Part shown: piece after piece, positions 1 through 8,307 of the stretch
Position numbering within the stretch: the stretch's first letter is position 1
Layout: each line of letters opens with the position of its first letter
Origin: Paenibacillus peoriae
GTDB taxonomy: Bacteria > Bacillota > Bacilli > Paenibacillales > Paenibacillaceae
Direction: 5' to 3'
Assembly (NCBI RefSeq): GCF_022531965.1
Contig: NZ_CP092831.1
Location: 5,427,001-5,491,000 of the forward strand
Length of the DNA stretch: 64,000 nucleotides
Made by a program: the position numbers and the translations under genes
Notes under the pieces: generated by a model
The model's database searches: none
Told to the model about the DNA's origin: nothing
The model's input: only the letters and a program-made list of their open reading frames with translations

Positions 1-226
1 TATTTCCCTAACCTCAGGGGAGACAAATATTACGCAACGTGCCGTAGCCAACTTGGAAGTGAATGCTGATTCTGGTGACGTGAAGATTAAGCAAGCTCCC
101 GATTTTAAAGGTGTTTATAATGTCCGCTCTGACTCTGGGAGTATCAATACTCCCGAATCTGTTCCCGGTAGTGTGAACGTGATTAAGGTCGAAACCACTT
201 CAGGGGATATTTATATTTCCAAATAG
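1..226 (+). CDS. DUF4097-type beta-strand repeat protein, C-terminal end (partial)
   Basis: The gene is cut by the window start; only the last 74 codons are present, in the frame beginning at base 2, ending with TAG at 224-226. The residues alternate short beta-strand phrases with repeated SGD/SGS-I turns (TSGETNI, DSGDVKI, DSGSINT, TSGDIYI). This is the hallmark of the C-terminal repeat fold of DUF4097 (putative adhesin) proteins, which often sit beside sigma/anti-sigma or PspC-like genes in Bacillales. The function of the family is poorly known; an envelope role is inference. A weak GCCTC-ATCA-GAGGC hairpin follows at about 243-256, but it has no clear T-run. Confidence 0.7.
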   Translation, partial: ISLTSGETNITQRAVANLEVNADSGDVKIKQAPDFKGVYNVRSDSGSINTPESVPGSVNVIKVETTSGDIYISK

Positions 227-261
227 AGACCTCTAAATGAATGCCTCATCAGAGGCGAAGT

Positions 262-290
262 TTGGTTCAATGAGTTTAACCTTGTATAAT
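262..290 (+). promoter_or_regulatory. sigma-A-type promoter for the SDR gene
   Basis: TTGGTT (262-267), a 17-base spacer and a perfect TATAAT (285-290) lie 55 bases ahead of the ATG of the SDR reductase. It separates that gene from the DUF4097-type gene upstream. Confidence 0.6.
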
Positions 291-345
291 GTAACCATGT
301 GCCCAGATGCACAACCACATTATAGATTAATAAGGAGGAGACTGG

Positions 346-1065
346 ATGGAACTTAAGAATAAAACAGCTATTATTACAGGAGCCAGTAAAGGAATCGGTA
401 AAGCAATTGCCGAAACTTTAGCTAAGGAAGGCGTTAACCTGGGATTAATTTCACGCACATTGACTGACCTGCAAAAGCTGCAGGATTCACTGGGGAGTAC
501 ATACGGTGTGAAAGTGGTGAGTGCTGTTGCAGATATATCGGATCGCTCACAGGCCGCTGCCGCTGTAGCTTCACTGGAACATGAGCTAGGCGCTGTCGAC
601 ATTTTGATCAACAATGCAGGCATTGCTACCTTTGGCACAGTCGCGGAGATGGACCCCGAAGAGTGGGAACGTATTATTCGCGTAAACCTGATGGGAACCT
701 ATTATGTCACACATGCTGCGCTTCCAAGCATGCTGGCGCAAAAGAGCGGAAACATTATTAATATTTCCTCGACGGCAGGAGAACGGGGTTTTGCAACAGG
801 CTCAGCATATTGCGCATCCAAATTTGCTTTGATGGGCTTCACGGAAGCACTGATGCAGGAAGTTCGCAAATCTAACATTCGCGTCACCGCGCTGACTCCA
901 AGCACTGTCAATACAGAACTGGCGGCAAACGCAGGCTTACCTATTGGTGATGAGGATCGCATGCTTCAACCGCAGGATTTGGCCGATCTGACATTAGCCA
1001 CATTGAAACTGCCTCCACGAGTTCAATTAAAAGTAGCCGGTATTTGGACAACCAACCCACAGTAG
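346..1065 (+). CDS. short-chain dehydrogenase/reductase, FabG-like (3-oxoacyl-ACP reductase family)
   Basis: A 239-residue classical SDR, the normal length for the family. Seen directly: the cofactor loop TGASKGIG (residues 11-18), the NNAG motif (89-92), the catalytic region with Ser near 142, and YxxxK (Tyr155, Lys159). It should be a cytosolic NAD(P)H-dependent carbonyl reductase. The FabG-like label reflects similarity to YvaG/FabG paralogues in Bacilli, but the substrate cannot be read from sequence, and no other fatty-acid synthesis gene is nearby, so it is probably not the housekeeping FabG. AAGGAGGAG precedes the ATG. It is monocistronic between its own promoter and a strong terminator. 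Confidence 0.85.
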   Translation: MELKNKTAIITGASKGIGKAIAETLAKEGVNLGLISRTLTDLQKLQDSLGSTYGVKVVSAVADISDRSQAAAAVASLEHELGAVDILINNAGIATFGTVAEMDPEEWERIIRVNLMGTYYVTHAALPSMLAQKSGNIINISSTAGERGFATGSAYCASKFALMGFTEALMQEVRKSNIRVTALTPSTVNTELAANAGLPIGDEDRMLQPQDLADLTLATLKLPPRVQLKVAGIWTTNPQ

Positions 1066-1101
1066 TTCGACATGACATCTTAGATTCATTGGCTGTACAA
1101 T

Positions 1102-1143
1102 GCTCCGGCAGACGTAATTGTTCGTCATGCCGGAGCTTTTTTT
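1102..1143 (+). terminator. intrinsic terminator after the SDR gene
   Basis: GCTCCGGCA pairs with TGCCGGAGC (1102-1110 / 1128-1136), with an inner GACG/CGTC extension, followed directly by a T-run. Confidence 0.85.
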
Positions 1144-1249
1144 TTCAGCATAGCTATACCAAAACAAACTGTAATATAAGCGCTTTGTACTTCCAGCATA
1201 TATACATACAATTCCTACAACTATAAGCGCATTTCAGGAAAGGGGAAAA

Positions 1250-1690
1250 ATGATGAAGAACACAGGAATGACACGGCCATTAGACCATTTAGGCCGCATT
1301 GTGCTGCCTAAGGAGCTGCGCAATTCTATGAATATTAATATTGGAGATGCCCTCGATTTTTTTATTACCCCAGAGGGACTGATGATTCGCAAGTATACGG
1401 GGGTTTCTTGCTATTTTTGTGGTGCCGTAGATCATTTGAGCTATTTCAGGGATCATCTGATATGTAAAAGTTGTATTGAAAATCTGAAGAGCGATAATCC
1501 TTCTAGTCATTTGAGTGAAGCACGTCCTGTCCAGCCCAAGAAAAGAAGGAGTTACAGAAATCAGAATGATCTCCTGAATAAACTAAAACAGCTCATGCAG
1601 GAGCACCCAAATGTATCTCAAAAAGAATTAGCCGAAATGCTCGAACTATCCCAGGGACGCGTGTCGCAGCTTAAAAAGCTACTCCTTTAG
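1250..1690 (+). CDS. AbrB-like transition-state regulator with zinc knuckle and C-terminal HTH
   Basis: 146 residues. The N-terminal ~50 residues are an AbrB/SpoVT DNA-binding fold (TRPLDHLGRIVLPKELR, then a GDALDFF strand and an MIRKY end). Between residues 54 and 75 are two CxxC pairs (Cys54/57 and Cys72/75), which suggests a small zinc ribbon. After a basic linker (KKRRSYR), residues ~105-146 read as a helix-turn-helix (QKELAEMLELSQGRVSQLKKLL). AbrB itself is about 94 residues, so this is a longer three-part protein; AbrB-like proteins with a Cys pair are common in Paenibacillus. It probably represses stationary-phase genes (inference). AGGAAAGGGG precedes tandem ATG codons at 1250 and 1253. 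Confidence 0.8.
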   Translation: MMKNTGMTRPLDHLGRIVLPKELRNSMNINIGDALDFFITPEGLMIRKYTGVSCYFCGAVDHLSYFRDHLICKSCIENLKSDNPSSHLSEARPVQPKKRRSYRNQNDLLNKLKQLMQEHPNVSQKELAEMLELSQGRVSQLKKLLL

Positions 1691-1724
1691 ATCAACCGAC
1701 CCAATCTCGTCTGTTTTAATCAAC

Positions 1725-1746
1725 AAAAAAAGAGCCTGACGGCTCT
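1725..1746 (-). terminator. intrinsic terminator for the HEXXH-protein gene
   Basis: AGAGCC/GGCTCT hairpin (1731-1736 / 1741-1746); on the minus strand it is followed by seven Ts. Confidence 0.7.
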
Positions 1747-1759
1747 CGGATCATCTTTG

Positions 1760-2218
1760 TTACGCAATGTCAGACTGCTCCATAATCGGGACCCGATAGG
1801 CCAGCAAGGACTCGTCTATTACGGCAGAAATAAACGTTGCATCTATTTCAGGCACCAACCCAAGCGCATAATTCCATGCGTTTTCTTCAATTTGCAGCGC
1901 AAGTCGTTGCCGGGTCCCTATCCCACTCTCTTGCTCCAACGCATCGGAGAGGTCCACTAATTCCGTATCGGCGGCGTGCCCAATCTCATGTGCAAGCACA
2001 ACTGTAAAATACTCCTCAACTCGATCAATGCTGCCGAACATCTGTAAACACTGTGTTTCGATAACGTCCGTATACATGGTAATGGCGTGAGCATTCATAG
2101 CATATTTGCCCCCAATCAGCCTTCCACCAGGAAAACGTTTTTCCAGCTTGACTGTCACACCTATAGCAGCCCGTTCCAAAAGCTCAGCGACAATGCGCTC
2201 TGCCTGATATCTTTCCAA
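1760..2218 (-). CDS. HEXXH zinc-peptidase-like hypothetical protein
   Basis: About 152 residues. The central sequence VVLAHEIGHAAD is a zincin HEXXH motif, the only recognisable feature. A downstream glutamate in IEENAWNYA could be the third metal ligand, as in ImmA/IrrE-type or other gluzincin-like peptidases (inference). No signal peptide is seen, so it is probably cytosolic. The longest frame begins with TTG at 2236, but no Shine-Dalgarno precedes that codon; the TTG at 2218 follows AGGAG at about 10 bases and is preferred here. It stands alone between two plus-strand genes. Substrate and role are unknown. Confidence 0.55.
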   Translation of the reverse strand: MERYQAERIVAELLERAAIGVTVKLEKRFPGGRLIGGKYAMNAHAITMYTDVIETQCLQMFGSIDRVEEYFTVVLAHEIGHAADTELVDLSDALEQESGIGTRQRLALQIEENAWNYALGLVPEIDATFISAVIDESLLAYRVPIMEQSDIA

Positions 2219-2338
2219 CTTAGCTTCGCTCCTCAAACCAGAATATATAAAGTGATATTTACTCTAAATTCATGAAATCATGGATGTGTTCATACCATAC
2301 ACAGTACGATATTATACCTTTTTACAAAGGAGAATACC

Positions 2339-2500
2339 ATGTCAGAAGATTATTATGCAGGCTGGGGAACACTTGCCTTGATTAATGCCGGCTTGGCACA
2401 ATCCAAAAATCGGAGCGGGCTAAATTGGTTTTTTCTCTCCCTATTAATAGGACCACTGGCTACCCTATTTATCGTTGCATGGGATAAGCTCGAGTCCTAA
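2339..2500 (+). CDS. small membrane protein (53 aa), hypothetical
   Basis: ATG at 2339 follows AAAGGAG at a good distance, and the frame encodes 53 residues ending at TAA 2500. It begins with an acidic/aromatic stretch (MSEDYYAGWGTLALINAG), has one hydrophobic helix from about residue 30 to 46 (WFFLSLLIGPLATLFIVAW) and ends DKLES. A possible promoter (TTCATA, 17 bases, TTATAC) lies upstream. The function is not recognised. The ribosome binding site and the coherent membrane topology make it more likely real than chance. Confidence 0.6.
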   Translation: MSEDYYAGWGTLALINAGLAQSKNRSGLNWFFLSLLIGPLATLFIVAWDKLES

Positions 2501-2525
2501 TGCAGCAATCAGGTCATTCCCATCG

Positions 2526-3689
2526 TTATCCGGAATGAAAAGGACAGCCTTGGCGTTTCTGCTGAAGCACTGTATCTGATACTGTATTAGCCTGTCTCGA
2601 CATATACGACTTCTCTTGAACTCCGAAATTCGGCTTCACAAGCCGATTATCGTAGGAATTATGAAAAATATGCGTTGTCGCCGGGGATAGCGGGGGAATC
2701 AGCCATGTCCAATTGCCTGTCAGTGCGCGCCCAGCCTTGGCTTCCCGTTCCTCAAACAGCTTGAATTGTGCCGCTGCGGTATGGTGGTCGACAATGCTGA
2801 CTCCCGCCTTTTTGAAAGAATGCAGCACAGCAATATTCAATTCCACCAGCGCCCGATCACGCCAAAGCGTTGTTTCACTCGTCGTATCCAGCCCCATCAG
2901 CTTAGCCACCTGTGGCAACATATTATAGCGGAAGGTATCCGCAAAATTGCGGGCGCCGATTTCTGTTCCCATATACCAGCCGTTAAAGGGAGCCGCTGTA
3001 TAGATGATACCGCCAATCTCCAGCGTCATGTCCGAAATCATAGGCACAGCATACCAACGTAATCCCAAGGAAGCGAAACCCGAGATTTCTGGATGCTCAA
3101 TGGCCACCTCCATTACCAAATGTTCAGGAATATCATATAGCTCGGGAGGCCGCCCGCCTGCTTCCACAACCAGTGGCAATATATCAAAAGGAGTCATCGC
3201 TCCTTGCCAGCCCATGTCTTTACAAGCATTGGTAAAATCTACCGAGATCGGGTCCCCGATGACCCCTTGACCGGTTTCATATCCAGCGTAACGAATGAGT
3301 TGATGGTTCCAGATGCGGATATTCGGCTGCCCTGGCTTGGAGGCGCGGAATACAGTAAGCGTTGGCTTAATTTTACCGCCATTCGTTCCTATGCGTATAT
3401 GCTCCAAGAGCTCGCGAACCACTTCCGTTGCATCTGACGCGCCCCGCGCATCCCTGACCAAAAGCTTGTCCCAAAATAAGCGACCGATGCAACGATTGCT
3501 ATTGCGCCAAGCCATAAGTGCCCCGTGCTCCAGCTCTTCGTACGTATGATCATACGTTCCCGTAGTCTCTATGTCGTGATGAATATTAAGAAGCCGGGCC
3601 TCCGCTTCATCGCGGCTTCGGCCCAGCTCCTCATAACATGTATATATAAACTGCTCCGCTTCATGCAAAAGCTGTTGTTTCACTTCCAT
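2526..3689 (-). CDS. nos: nitric oxide synthase oxygenase (bacterial NOS)
   Basis: A 387-residue oxygenase-only NOS, the usual length for Bacillus/Paenibacillus enzymes. It turns L-arginine into citrulline and NO with heme and (tetrahydro)folate/biopterin, using borrowed flavodoxin-type reductases. The heme-ligand signature AWRNSNRCIGR is present (Cys about residue 67), as is the substrate-site stretch FNGWYMGTEIGARNF. The N-terminal Zn/hook region of animal enzymes is missing, as expected for bacteria. The frame opens with GTG at 3698, but ATG at 3689 lies 8-9 bases after GGGATGGGG and gives the conventional MEVKQQLL start. It neighbours Dps, another oxidative-stress gene, though each appears to be separately transcribed. 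Confidence 0.95.
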   Translation of the reverse strand: MEVKQQLLHEAEQFIYTCYEELGRSRDEAEARLLNIHHDIETTGTYDHTYEELEHGALMAWRNSNRCIGRLFWDKLLVRDARGASDATEVVRELLEHIRIGTNGGKIKPTLTVFRASKPGQPNIRIWNHQLIRYAGYETGQGVIGDPISVDFTNACKDMGWQGAMTPFDILPLVVEAGGRPPELYDIPEHLVMEVAIEHPEISGFASLGLRWYAVPMISDMTLEIGGIIYTAAPFNGWYMGTEIGARNFADTFRYNMLPQVAKLMGLDTTSETTLWRDRALVELNIAVLHSFKKAGVSIVDHHTAAAQFKLFEEREAKAGRALTGNWTWLIPPLSPATTHIFHNSYDNRLVKPNFGVQEKSYMSRQANTVSDTVLQQKRQGCPFHSG

Positions 3690-3839
3690 AACACACACCC
3701 CATCCCGGCAGCTCTATAACTCTAGAGCCTGTGGTCTTCCACGCCTTCTCGTTATTATACTCCAGTGGCAGAGTGGAACCAACGGGATGTGTGTCTTGTT
3801 CACCTGATCTCCATATACATGGAAGTCTATACCAATGGG

Positions 3840-4316
3840 TTATCCCAAATACGCACTCAGCATCCAGATGTGTTTATCCATTGCTTCTCTTAAGCCGTTA
3901 AGAAGATCCTCTGTCGCTTTATCCTGTGCCGCTTCCGCTGCTTCCATCCCATTAGCCAGCTCAACAGTGATGGTTTTAAAATCAGCAACAACGGACTTCA
4001 CCATATCCTCAGCTGTCTGCTTACCTGCGGACTCCTGAATAGCTGAAAGTTGCAAATGCTCCTTCAAGGTCGCAGCCGGACGGCCACCAATAGCCAACAA
4101 TCGTTCAGCAATCGTATCTAGATTAGCTGTTGCTTCATTGTAAAGTTCTTCAAATTTAGCATGCAATGTGAAGAATTTAGGTCCTTTCACATACCAGTGG
4201 AAATAATGCAGTTTCGTGTACAATACAGACCAGGTAGCTACCTGACGATTCAATGCCTTGTGCAATTCTTGAATAGCCTCTTGTGTAGGTGCGTTCGTAT
4301 GATTTAATGTACTCAT
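3840..4316 (-). CDS. dps: Dps family ferritin-like DNA-protection protein
   Basis: A 158-residue Dps/MrgA-type protein that stores iron by oxidising Fe(II) with peroxide at dimer interfaces of a dodecamer and protects DNA. The inter-subunit ferroxidase set is visible: His40 in LHYFHWYVKGP, His52 in FFTLHAKFEE, Asp67 and Glu71 in LDTIAERLLAIGG. The N-terminal tail is short and not lysine-rich, so iron detoxification may matter more than DNA binding (inference). The start ATG at 4316 follows GAGAGGGG. The promoter region carries a PerR-like box. Confidence 0.93.
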   Translation of the reverse strand: MSTLNHTNAPTQEAIQELHKALNRQVATWSVLYTKLHYFHWYVKGPKFFTLHAKFEELYNEATANLDTIAERLLAIGGRPAATLKEHLQLSAIQESAGKQTAEDMVKSVVADFKTITVELANGMEAAEAAQDKATEDLLNGLREAMDKHIWMLSAYLG

Positions 4317-4434
4317 GTTTAAAATCCCCTCTCGTTCAAATATAGTTGGTGTAAAGCTTGGATGCTCGTTAGCAGTAGTGTCTGATTTTCTTCAAAATTC
4401 CATGCGTCAATCTAATAAATCTTAATCAATTAAT

Positions 4435-4449
4435 TTAGACTTAATCTAA
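4435..4449 (-). promoter_or_regulatory. PerR-like operator downstream of the dps -10
   Basis: TTAGACTTAATCTAA matches the 7-1-7 PerR/Fur-family box (TTATAATNATTATAA) at 11 of the 14 defined positions and has only one mismatch to its own inverted repeat. The symmetric flanks extend to 4433-4451. It lies about 5-20 bases downstream of the expected start point, where a repressor would block transcription. PerR control of mrgA/dps is established in Bacillus; the site here is inferred. Confidence 0.55.
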
Positions 4450-4460
4450 ATCCTGTTTTA

Positions 4461-4488
4461 ATTATAACACTGTGACGATGTTTTTCAA
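4461..4488 (-). promoter_or_regulatory. dps promoter
   Basis: On the minus strand TTGAAA (4483-4488), a 16-base spacer and a perfect TATAAT (4461-4466). Transcription would start near 4454, giving a ~140-base leader. Confidence 0.6.
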
Positions 4489-4650
4489 GTCCTTATTCGA
4501 TTTTAATCATGAAGATTACATGAACTAATTGTAAAGCAAACTCTACATGCAATCGGGTACCCAGAATCAAGACTTGTTTATCTTTTATACATAGGTTACA
4601 TCAATAGGAGGATAGAAGATGTTAACTTTGTTTGCTAAAGCATCAAAAAA

Positions 4651-4680
4651 GAGCCGGCCCATAAGAGGGTCGGCTCTTTT
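4651..4680. terminator. terminator after adenine deaminase (bidirectional shape)
   Basis: GAGCCG..CCC pairs with GGG..CGGCTC (4651-4676), flanked by A6 on the left and T4 on the right. On the minus strand this gives a hairpin followed by six Ts just after the ade stop codon. Confidence 0.75.
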
Positions 4681-4681
4681 A

Positions 4682-6409
4682 TTATTCTTGCATCTCTGAA
4701 GTTTCCACGATTAAAGGTACAACCTTGCCAGCATTTACATCAATCAGGCCGTGATCGGTAATTTTCAAGGCCGGGCTGACCGGCAAAGAATGCGTGCTCA
4801 GCGACATGATTGGATTGTAATGGCGGTAGCCCAGCGACAGCAAGGCTGAACGCAGCTCCTTCACATGCGCCGCAACCATTTCCAGCGGTCCTTCTGTTAA
4901 GATCCCGCCTACGGTTAAAGGCAAATGGGACAGCACCTTGCCATTTTCAACTACGCAAAAACCGCCTTGGCTGGCAAGAACCGTATTCGCAGCCAGTATC
5001 ATATCTTGCTTGTTATGCCCTACGACCAGCAAGTTATGGTTATCGTGCGAATAGGTGGTTGCCACTGCCCCACGTTTAATCGTATCTCCCCCGATCAAAC
5101 CGTAAGCACGGTTGCCATTCTTTCCATACCTCTCAAACGTAGCAATCAGTCCATGTTCACCATGTTCCCATACCAGTTCCCCCTGCTCTACTTGTGCAGG
5201 TGCAATCCGTTCACTTGTAAAAGTAGAGCCATCTTTGACCATCATAACACGGCATTGATGTGTGCCATCAGCTACATCCATCTTTACAGTAAAATCCTGC
5301 TCCGTGAGGGGATTGAGCTTCACACTTTGATAAAAGTGGGCGGGGAAGCGGCATTTTATTGGTGCTTGATGGTATTCCTCGAACTTATCGAATACCTTGA
5401 GTCCGTCCTTATAGACTTGCTCCACATCAAATTGACCAAGATCCGACAGCAGTACAAAGTCAGCTATTTTTCCCGGTGCAATGGTTCCGCGGTCATGCAT
5501 ACGCATCCGTGCAGCAGGAGTAAACGTAGCTGCATAAATGGCATCCTCAGGCTTCATGCCCATTCCGATTGCTTTACTTACAATATGGTTTAGATGCCCT
5601 CGCTCTACGAAAGAGTCTGGCATCACATCATCCGTTACAAAGCAAAAATGTTGTGCCACATCTTCCTGAATAAGATAGTCCATCACTTCAGGGGTCATGG
5701 ATTTTTCCTGGATTTCAATAAACATCCCCGCAGCCATCCGCGCCTTCATACCTTCAATACTTTGGTGAGTATGGTCTGAGCCTATCCCCGCATAGATCAA
5801 CTGATGCAGGTCCAGATCAAGCAACTGTGGCGTATGACCTTCAATGATCAGCTCCGGGTAGTGCTCACGAACATGGCGTAAGATGCGATTCGTCTTGCTC
5901 TCTGGATCACGAATGACATCCACATAGTTCATAATTTCACCCAGGCAGATCATTTCACCCGTTTGCAGCAGCGCATCAATCTCGGGAATACCGATCTCGC
6001 CTCCTGAGGTTTCGAGCGGTGTTGCCGGGACGGAGCTTGGGATGCCGTAGAACATATCAGCCACGCAATCCTTGCTGGCTTCCATCATTTCCTGGACGCC
6101 TTCCAATCCGAAAACATTCGCCATTTCGTGCGGTTCTGGTACAATCGTCGTTATCCCATTGCGAATCAGTCCATAGGAAAAGGTTGCCGGTGTCACCATT
6201 GTGCTTTCGATATGCAAATGGATGTCGATCAGGCCGGGAATCATATATTTCCCGTGCCCTTCGACAATTTCAGCAGCCTCGAAAGACTCCAGACCACGCT
6301 GACCGATATACATAAACTTGCCATCAAGTATAGCTACATTACCTTCTTCGAACGTCTTGTAGTAACTGTTATACACCTTAACTTGTAAAATCATTTTGTC
6401 TGCACGCAT
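4682..6409 (-). CDS. ade: adenine deaminase
   Basis: 575 residues, close to Bacillus AdeC. This amidohydrolase-fold enzyme converts adenine to hypoxanthine plus ammonia in the cytosol. The metal-binding signature GLIDIHLHIESTM (His64 and His66) is clear, with GHTPQL and SDHT further along giving additional ligands, and the C-terminal family domain is complete. AAGGAGATACATC precedes the ATG. It is the last gene of the operon, 28 bases after the ABC ATPase. The linked nucleoside hydrolase supplies free bases, so together they convert purine nucleosides to hypoxanthine. Confidence 0.93.
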   Translation of the reverse strand: MRADKMILQVKVYNSYYKTFEEGNVAILDGKFMYIGQRGLESFEAAEIVEGHGKYMIPGLIDIHLHIESTMVTPATFSYGLIRNGITTIVPEPHEMANVFGLEGVQEMMEASKDCVADMFYGIPSSVPATPLETSGGEIGIPEIDALLQTGEMICLGEIMNYVDVIRDPESKTNRILRHVREHYPELIIEGHTPQLLDLDLHQLIYAGIGSDHTHQSIEGMKARMAAGMFIEIQEKSMTPEVMDYLIQEDVAQHFCFVTDDVMPDSFVERGHLNHIVSKAIGMGMKPEDAIYAATFTPAARMRMHDRGTIAPGKIADFVLLSDLGQFDVEQVYKDGLKVFDKFEEYHQAPIKCRFPAHFYQSVKLNPLTEQDFTVKMDVADGTHQCRVMMVKDGSTFTSERIAPAQVEQGELVWEHGEHGLIATFERYGKNGNRAYGLIGGDTIKRGAVATTYSHDNHNLLVVGHNKQDMILAANTVLASQGGFCVVENGKVLSHLPLTVGGILTEGPLEMVAAHVKELRSALLSLGYRHYNPIMSLSTHSLPVSPALKITDHGLIDVNAGKVVPLIVETSEMQE

Positions 6410-6437
6410 GATGTATCTCCTTCATCGAACCCGCTGA

Positions 6438-7496
6438 TTATTGGACCAGCACCATTTTATCTGCCGGAAAATGCAGGGTAACCCGCTGACCACTCAGGTA
6501 AGGCGTATCCATTTCCTGATTAGCCGTAAAGTTGCCTTTCGCCGTTTCTACCACATACTGATAGCTACGCCCCAGGTAAGTACTTACCTTAATAATACCG
6601 GGAAGCTCATTTTCTCCTGTCTCGTTGCCTTCTGTTCGAATGACCAAATCATCCGGGCGAATAGCGCCCTGACGAGCACCCGGCTGGGCCGTACCCTGAT
6701 TACGCGCTACGCCGAATGAAAGATCACCTGTATTCAGTCGAATACGATCCCCTTCTTCAGTACGCTCGTCAAAGCTTAGAAAATTATTAAACCCAATAAA
6801 ACGGGCGACAAATTCGGTCGTCGGATATTTAAAAATGGTCGATGGAGCACCTAATTGTTCGATGTTCCCCTTATTCATAATCGCAACCTGGTCAGAAATC
6901 GAAAAACATTCCTCCTGATCATGCGATACATACACGGTAGTGATGCCCAGTTCCTGTTGAATACGGCGGATTTCCACACGCATATTTACACGCAGGTTAG
7001 CATCCAAGTTACTCAGAGGTTCATCAAACAACAGCAGATCGGGTTCAATCACAAGCGCTCGCGCAATCGCAACACGTTGACGCTGTCCGCCTGATAATTC
7101 ACCGGGGAAACGTTTTTCAAATCCCCCCAGGCTAACCGTTCCCAGCATCTTCATAACGCGGCGCTTTATATCATCTTCCTTTACTTTGCGTAACCGCAAA
7201 CCAAAGGCAACATTATCAAAAACAGACAAATGCGGAAAGAGTGCATAACTTTGAAATACAAAGCCGAAGTTCCGTTTATTCACCGGAACCCGAGTATAAT
7301 CCTTATCGCCAAACAAAAATGTTCCTTGTTTAGCTTCGAGAAATCCTGCAATGAGACGAAGTGTGGTCGTTTTGCCACAACCGCTCGGTCCGAGCAACGA
7401 GAGCAATTGCCCCCGTTCAAGCTGCAAATCGAAATCCTGCAAGATCAGTTGGTTGTCATAAGCGACCGATACGCGATCCAGAGTAAGCAGTGCCAT
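6438..7496 (-). CDS. ABC transporter ATPase, PotA-like, for a putative purine/nucleoside importer
   Basis: 352 residues. Walker A (GPSGCGKTT), the signature LSGGQRQRVAIARAL, Walker B (LLLFDEPLSNLDA) and the switch His (YVSHDQEE) are all intact, and the ~110-residue C-terminal part fits a TOBE domain as in PotA/FbpC/MalK relatives. It should energise the two permeases encoded immediately upstream. By family alone the substrate could be a polyamine, iron or another small molecule; linkage to nucleoside hydrolase and adenine deaminase points to purines (inference). GGAGG precedes the ATG. Confidence 0.9.
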   Translation of the reverse strand: MALLTLDRVSVAYDNQLILQDFDLQLERGQLLSLLGPSGCGKTTTLRLIAGFLEAKQGTFLFGDKDYTRVPVNKRNFGFVFQSYALFPHLSVFDNVAFGLRLRKVKEDDIKRRVMKMLGTVSLGGFEKRFPGELSGGQRQRVAIARALVIEPDLLLFDEPLSNLDANLRVNMRVEIRRIQQELGITTVYVSHDQEECFSISDQVAIMNKGNIEQLGAPSTIFKYPTTEFVARFIGFNNFLSFDERTEEGDRIRLNTGDLSFGVARNQGTAQPGARQGAIRPDDLVIRTEGNETGENELPGIIKVSTYLGRSYQYVVETAKGNFTANQEMDTPYLSGQRVTLHFPADKMVLVQ

Positions 7497-7512
7497 AAGG
7501 TTGAAGCCTCCA

Positions 7513-8307
7513 TTACCTTTTAGTGAAGTAAGACAATCCCATCAGTCGTTCAATCAAGAACATCAGGATACCGGTTAAAATCATCAGCATAACCGAAATC
7601 GCCGCAATCGTCGGGTCAAAATAATTTTCGACGTAAGTCAGCATTTGAATGGGCAGGGTGCTGAATCCCGGTCCTGTCATAAAGACGGAAATGTCGACAT
7701 TGTTGAATGATTCCAGAAAGGCAATCAGGATAGCCGCAATAATGCCTGAGCGGATGTTGGGCAGAACCACTTTGAAAAAGGTTTCCAGCCGTCCAGCCCC
7801 CAAACTAAGCGCTGCTTCCTCAATCGCAAAATCAAAGTTAGACAAACTGGATGCAATGACTCTAATAATGAACGGCAACATAATCACCGTATGTCCGATC
7901 AATAGTCCGGCATATACTGGTAAATGGTAAACTATGATCAAATAGCGCAGCAGTGTAAAACCAAGCACAATACCCGGTATGAGCAACGGAGAAAGGAACA
8001 AAGCATTCAGCGCATCCTTCCCACGAAACGAAAAACGACTAAGCGCATAGGCGGCAGGCATACCAATCAGCAGTGCCAAGATGTTGCCTAGCAGAGAGAC
8101 CACAATGGACGTTTTGAACGTGGACATAAACAAATCCACTTCAAAAATATTTTCATACCAGCGCAAGGAAAAGCCCTGCGGAGGGAATTTTAATACCGTG
8201 CCCGGCTCGAAAGAAGTGACCGATATGATCAACAGCGGACCGAGCAGAAAGATGAAGACCAGCAGGCTAAAGAAGCCTAGTCCGTAATGTTTCTCCCGCA
8301 TATCCAC
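7513..8307 (-). CDS. ABC transporter permease, PotC-like
   Basis: 264 residues with six hydrophobic segments and the binding-protein-dependent permease EAA loop (IEEAALSLGAGRLETFFKVVLPNI). It is the second inner-membrane subunit of the importer. The frame starts with GTG at 8307, directly after the TAG of the preceding permease; the ATG at 8301 is an alternative. Both lie within a GGGGTAGGTGG stretch, so translation is probably coupled to the upstream gene. Confidence 0.9.
   Translation of the reverse strand: MDMREKHYGLGFFSLLVFIFLLGPLLIISVTSFEPGTVLKFPPQGFSLRWYENIFEVDLFMSTFKTSIVVSLLGNILALLIGMPAAYALSRFSFRGKDALNALFLSPLLIPGIVLGFTLLRYLIIVYHLPVYAGLLIGHTVIMLPFIIRVIASSLSNFDFAIEEAALSLGAGRLETFFKVVLPNIRSGIIAAILIAFLESFNNVDISVFMTGPGFSTLPIQMLTYVENYFDPTIAAISVMLMILTGILMFLIERLMGLSYFTKR

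Noticed and set aside
4925..5593. 222-residue plus-strand frame opposite adenine deaminase
   Set aside because: Shadow of the ade coding strand; no ribosome site or family.
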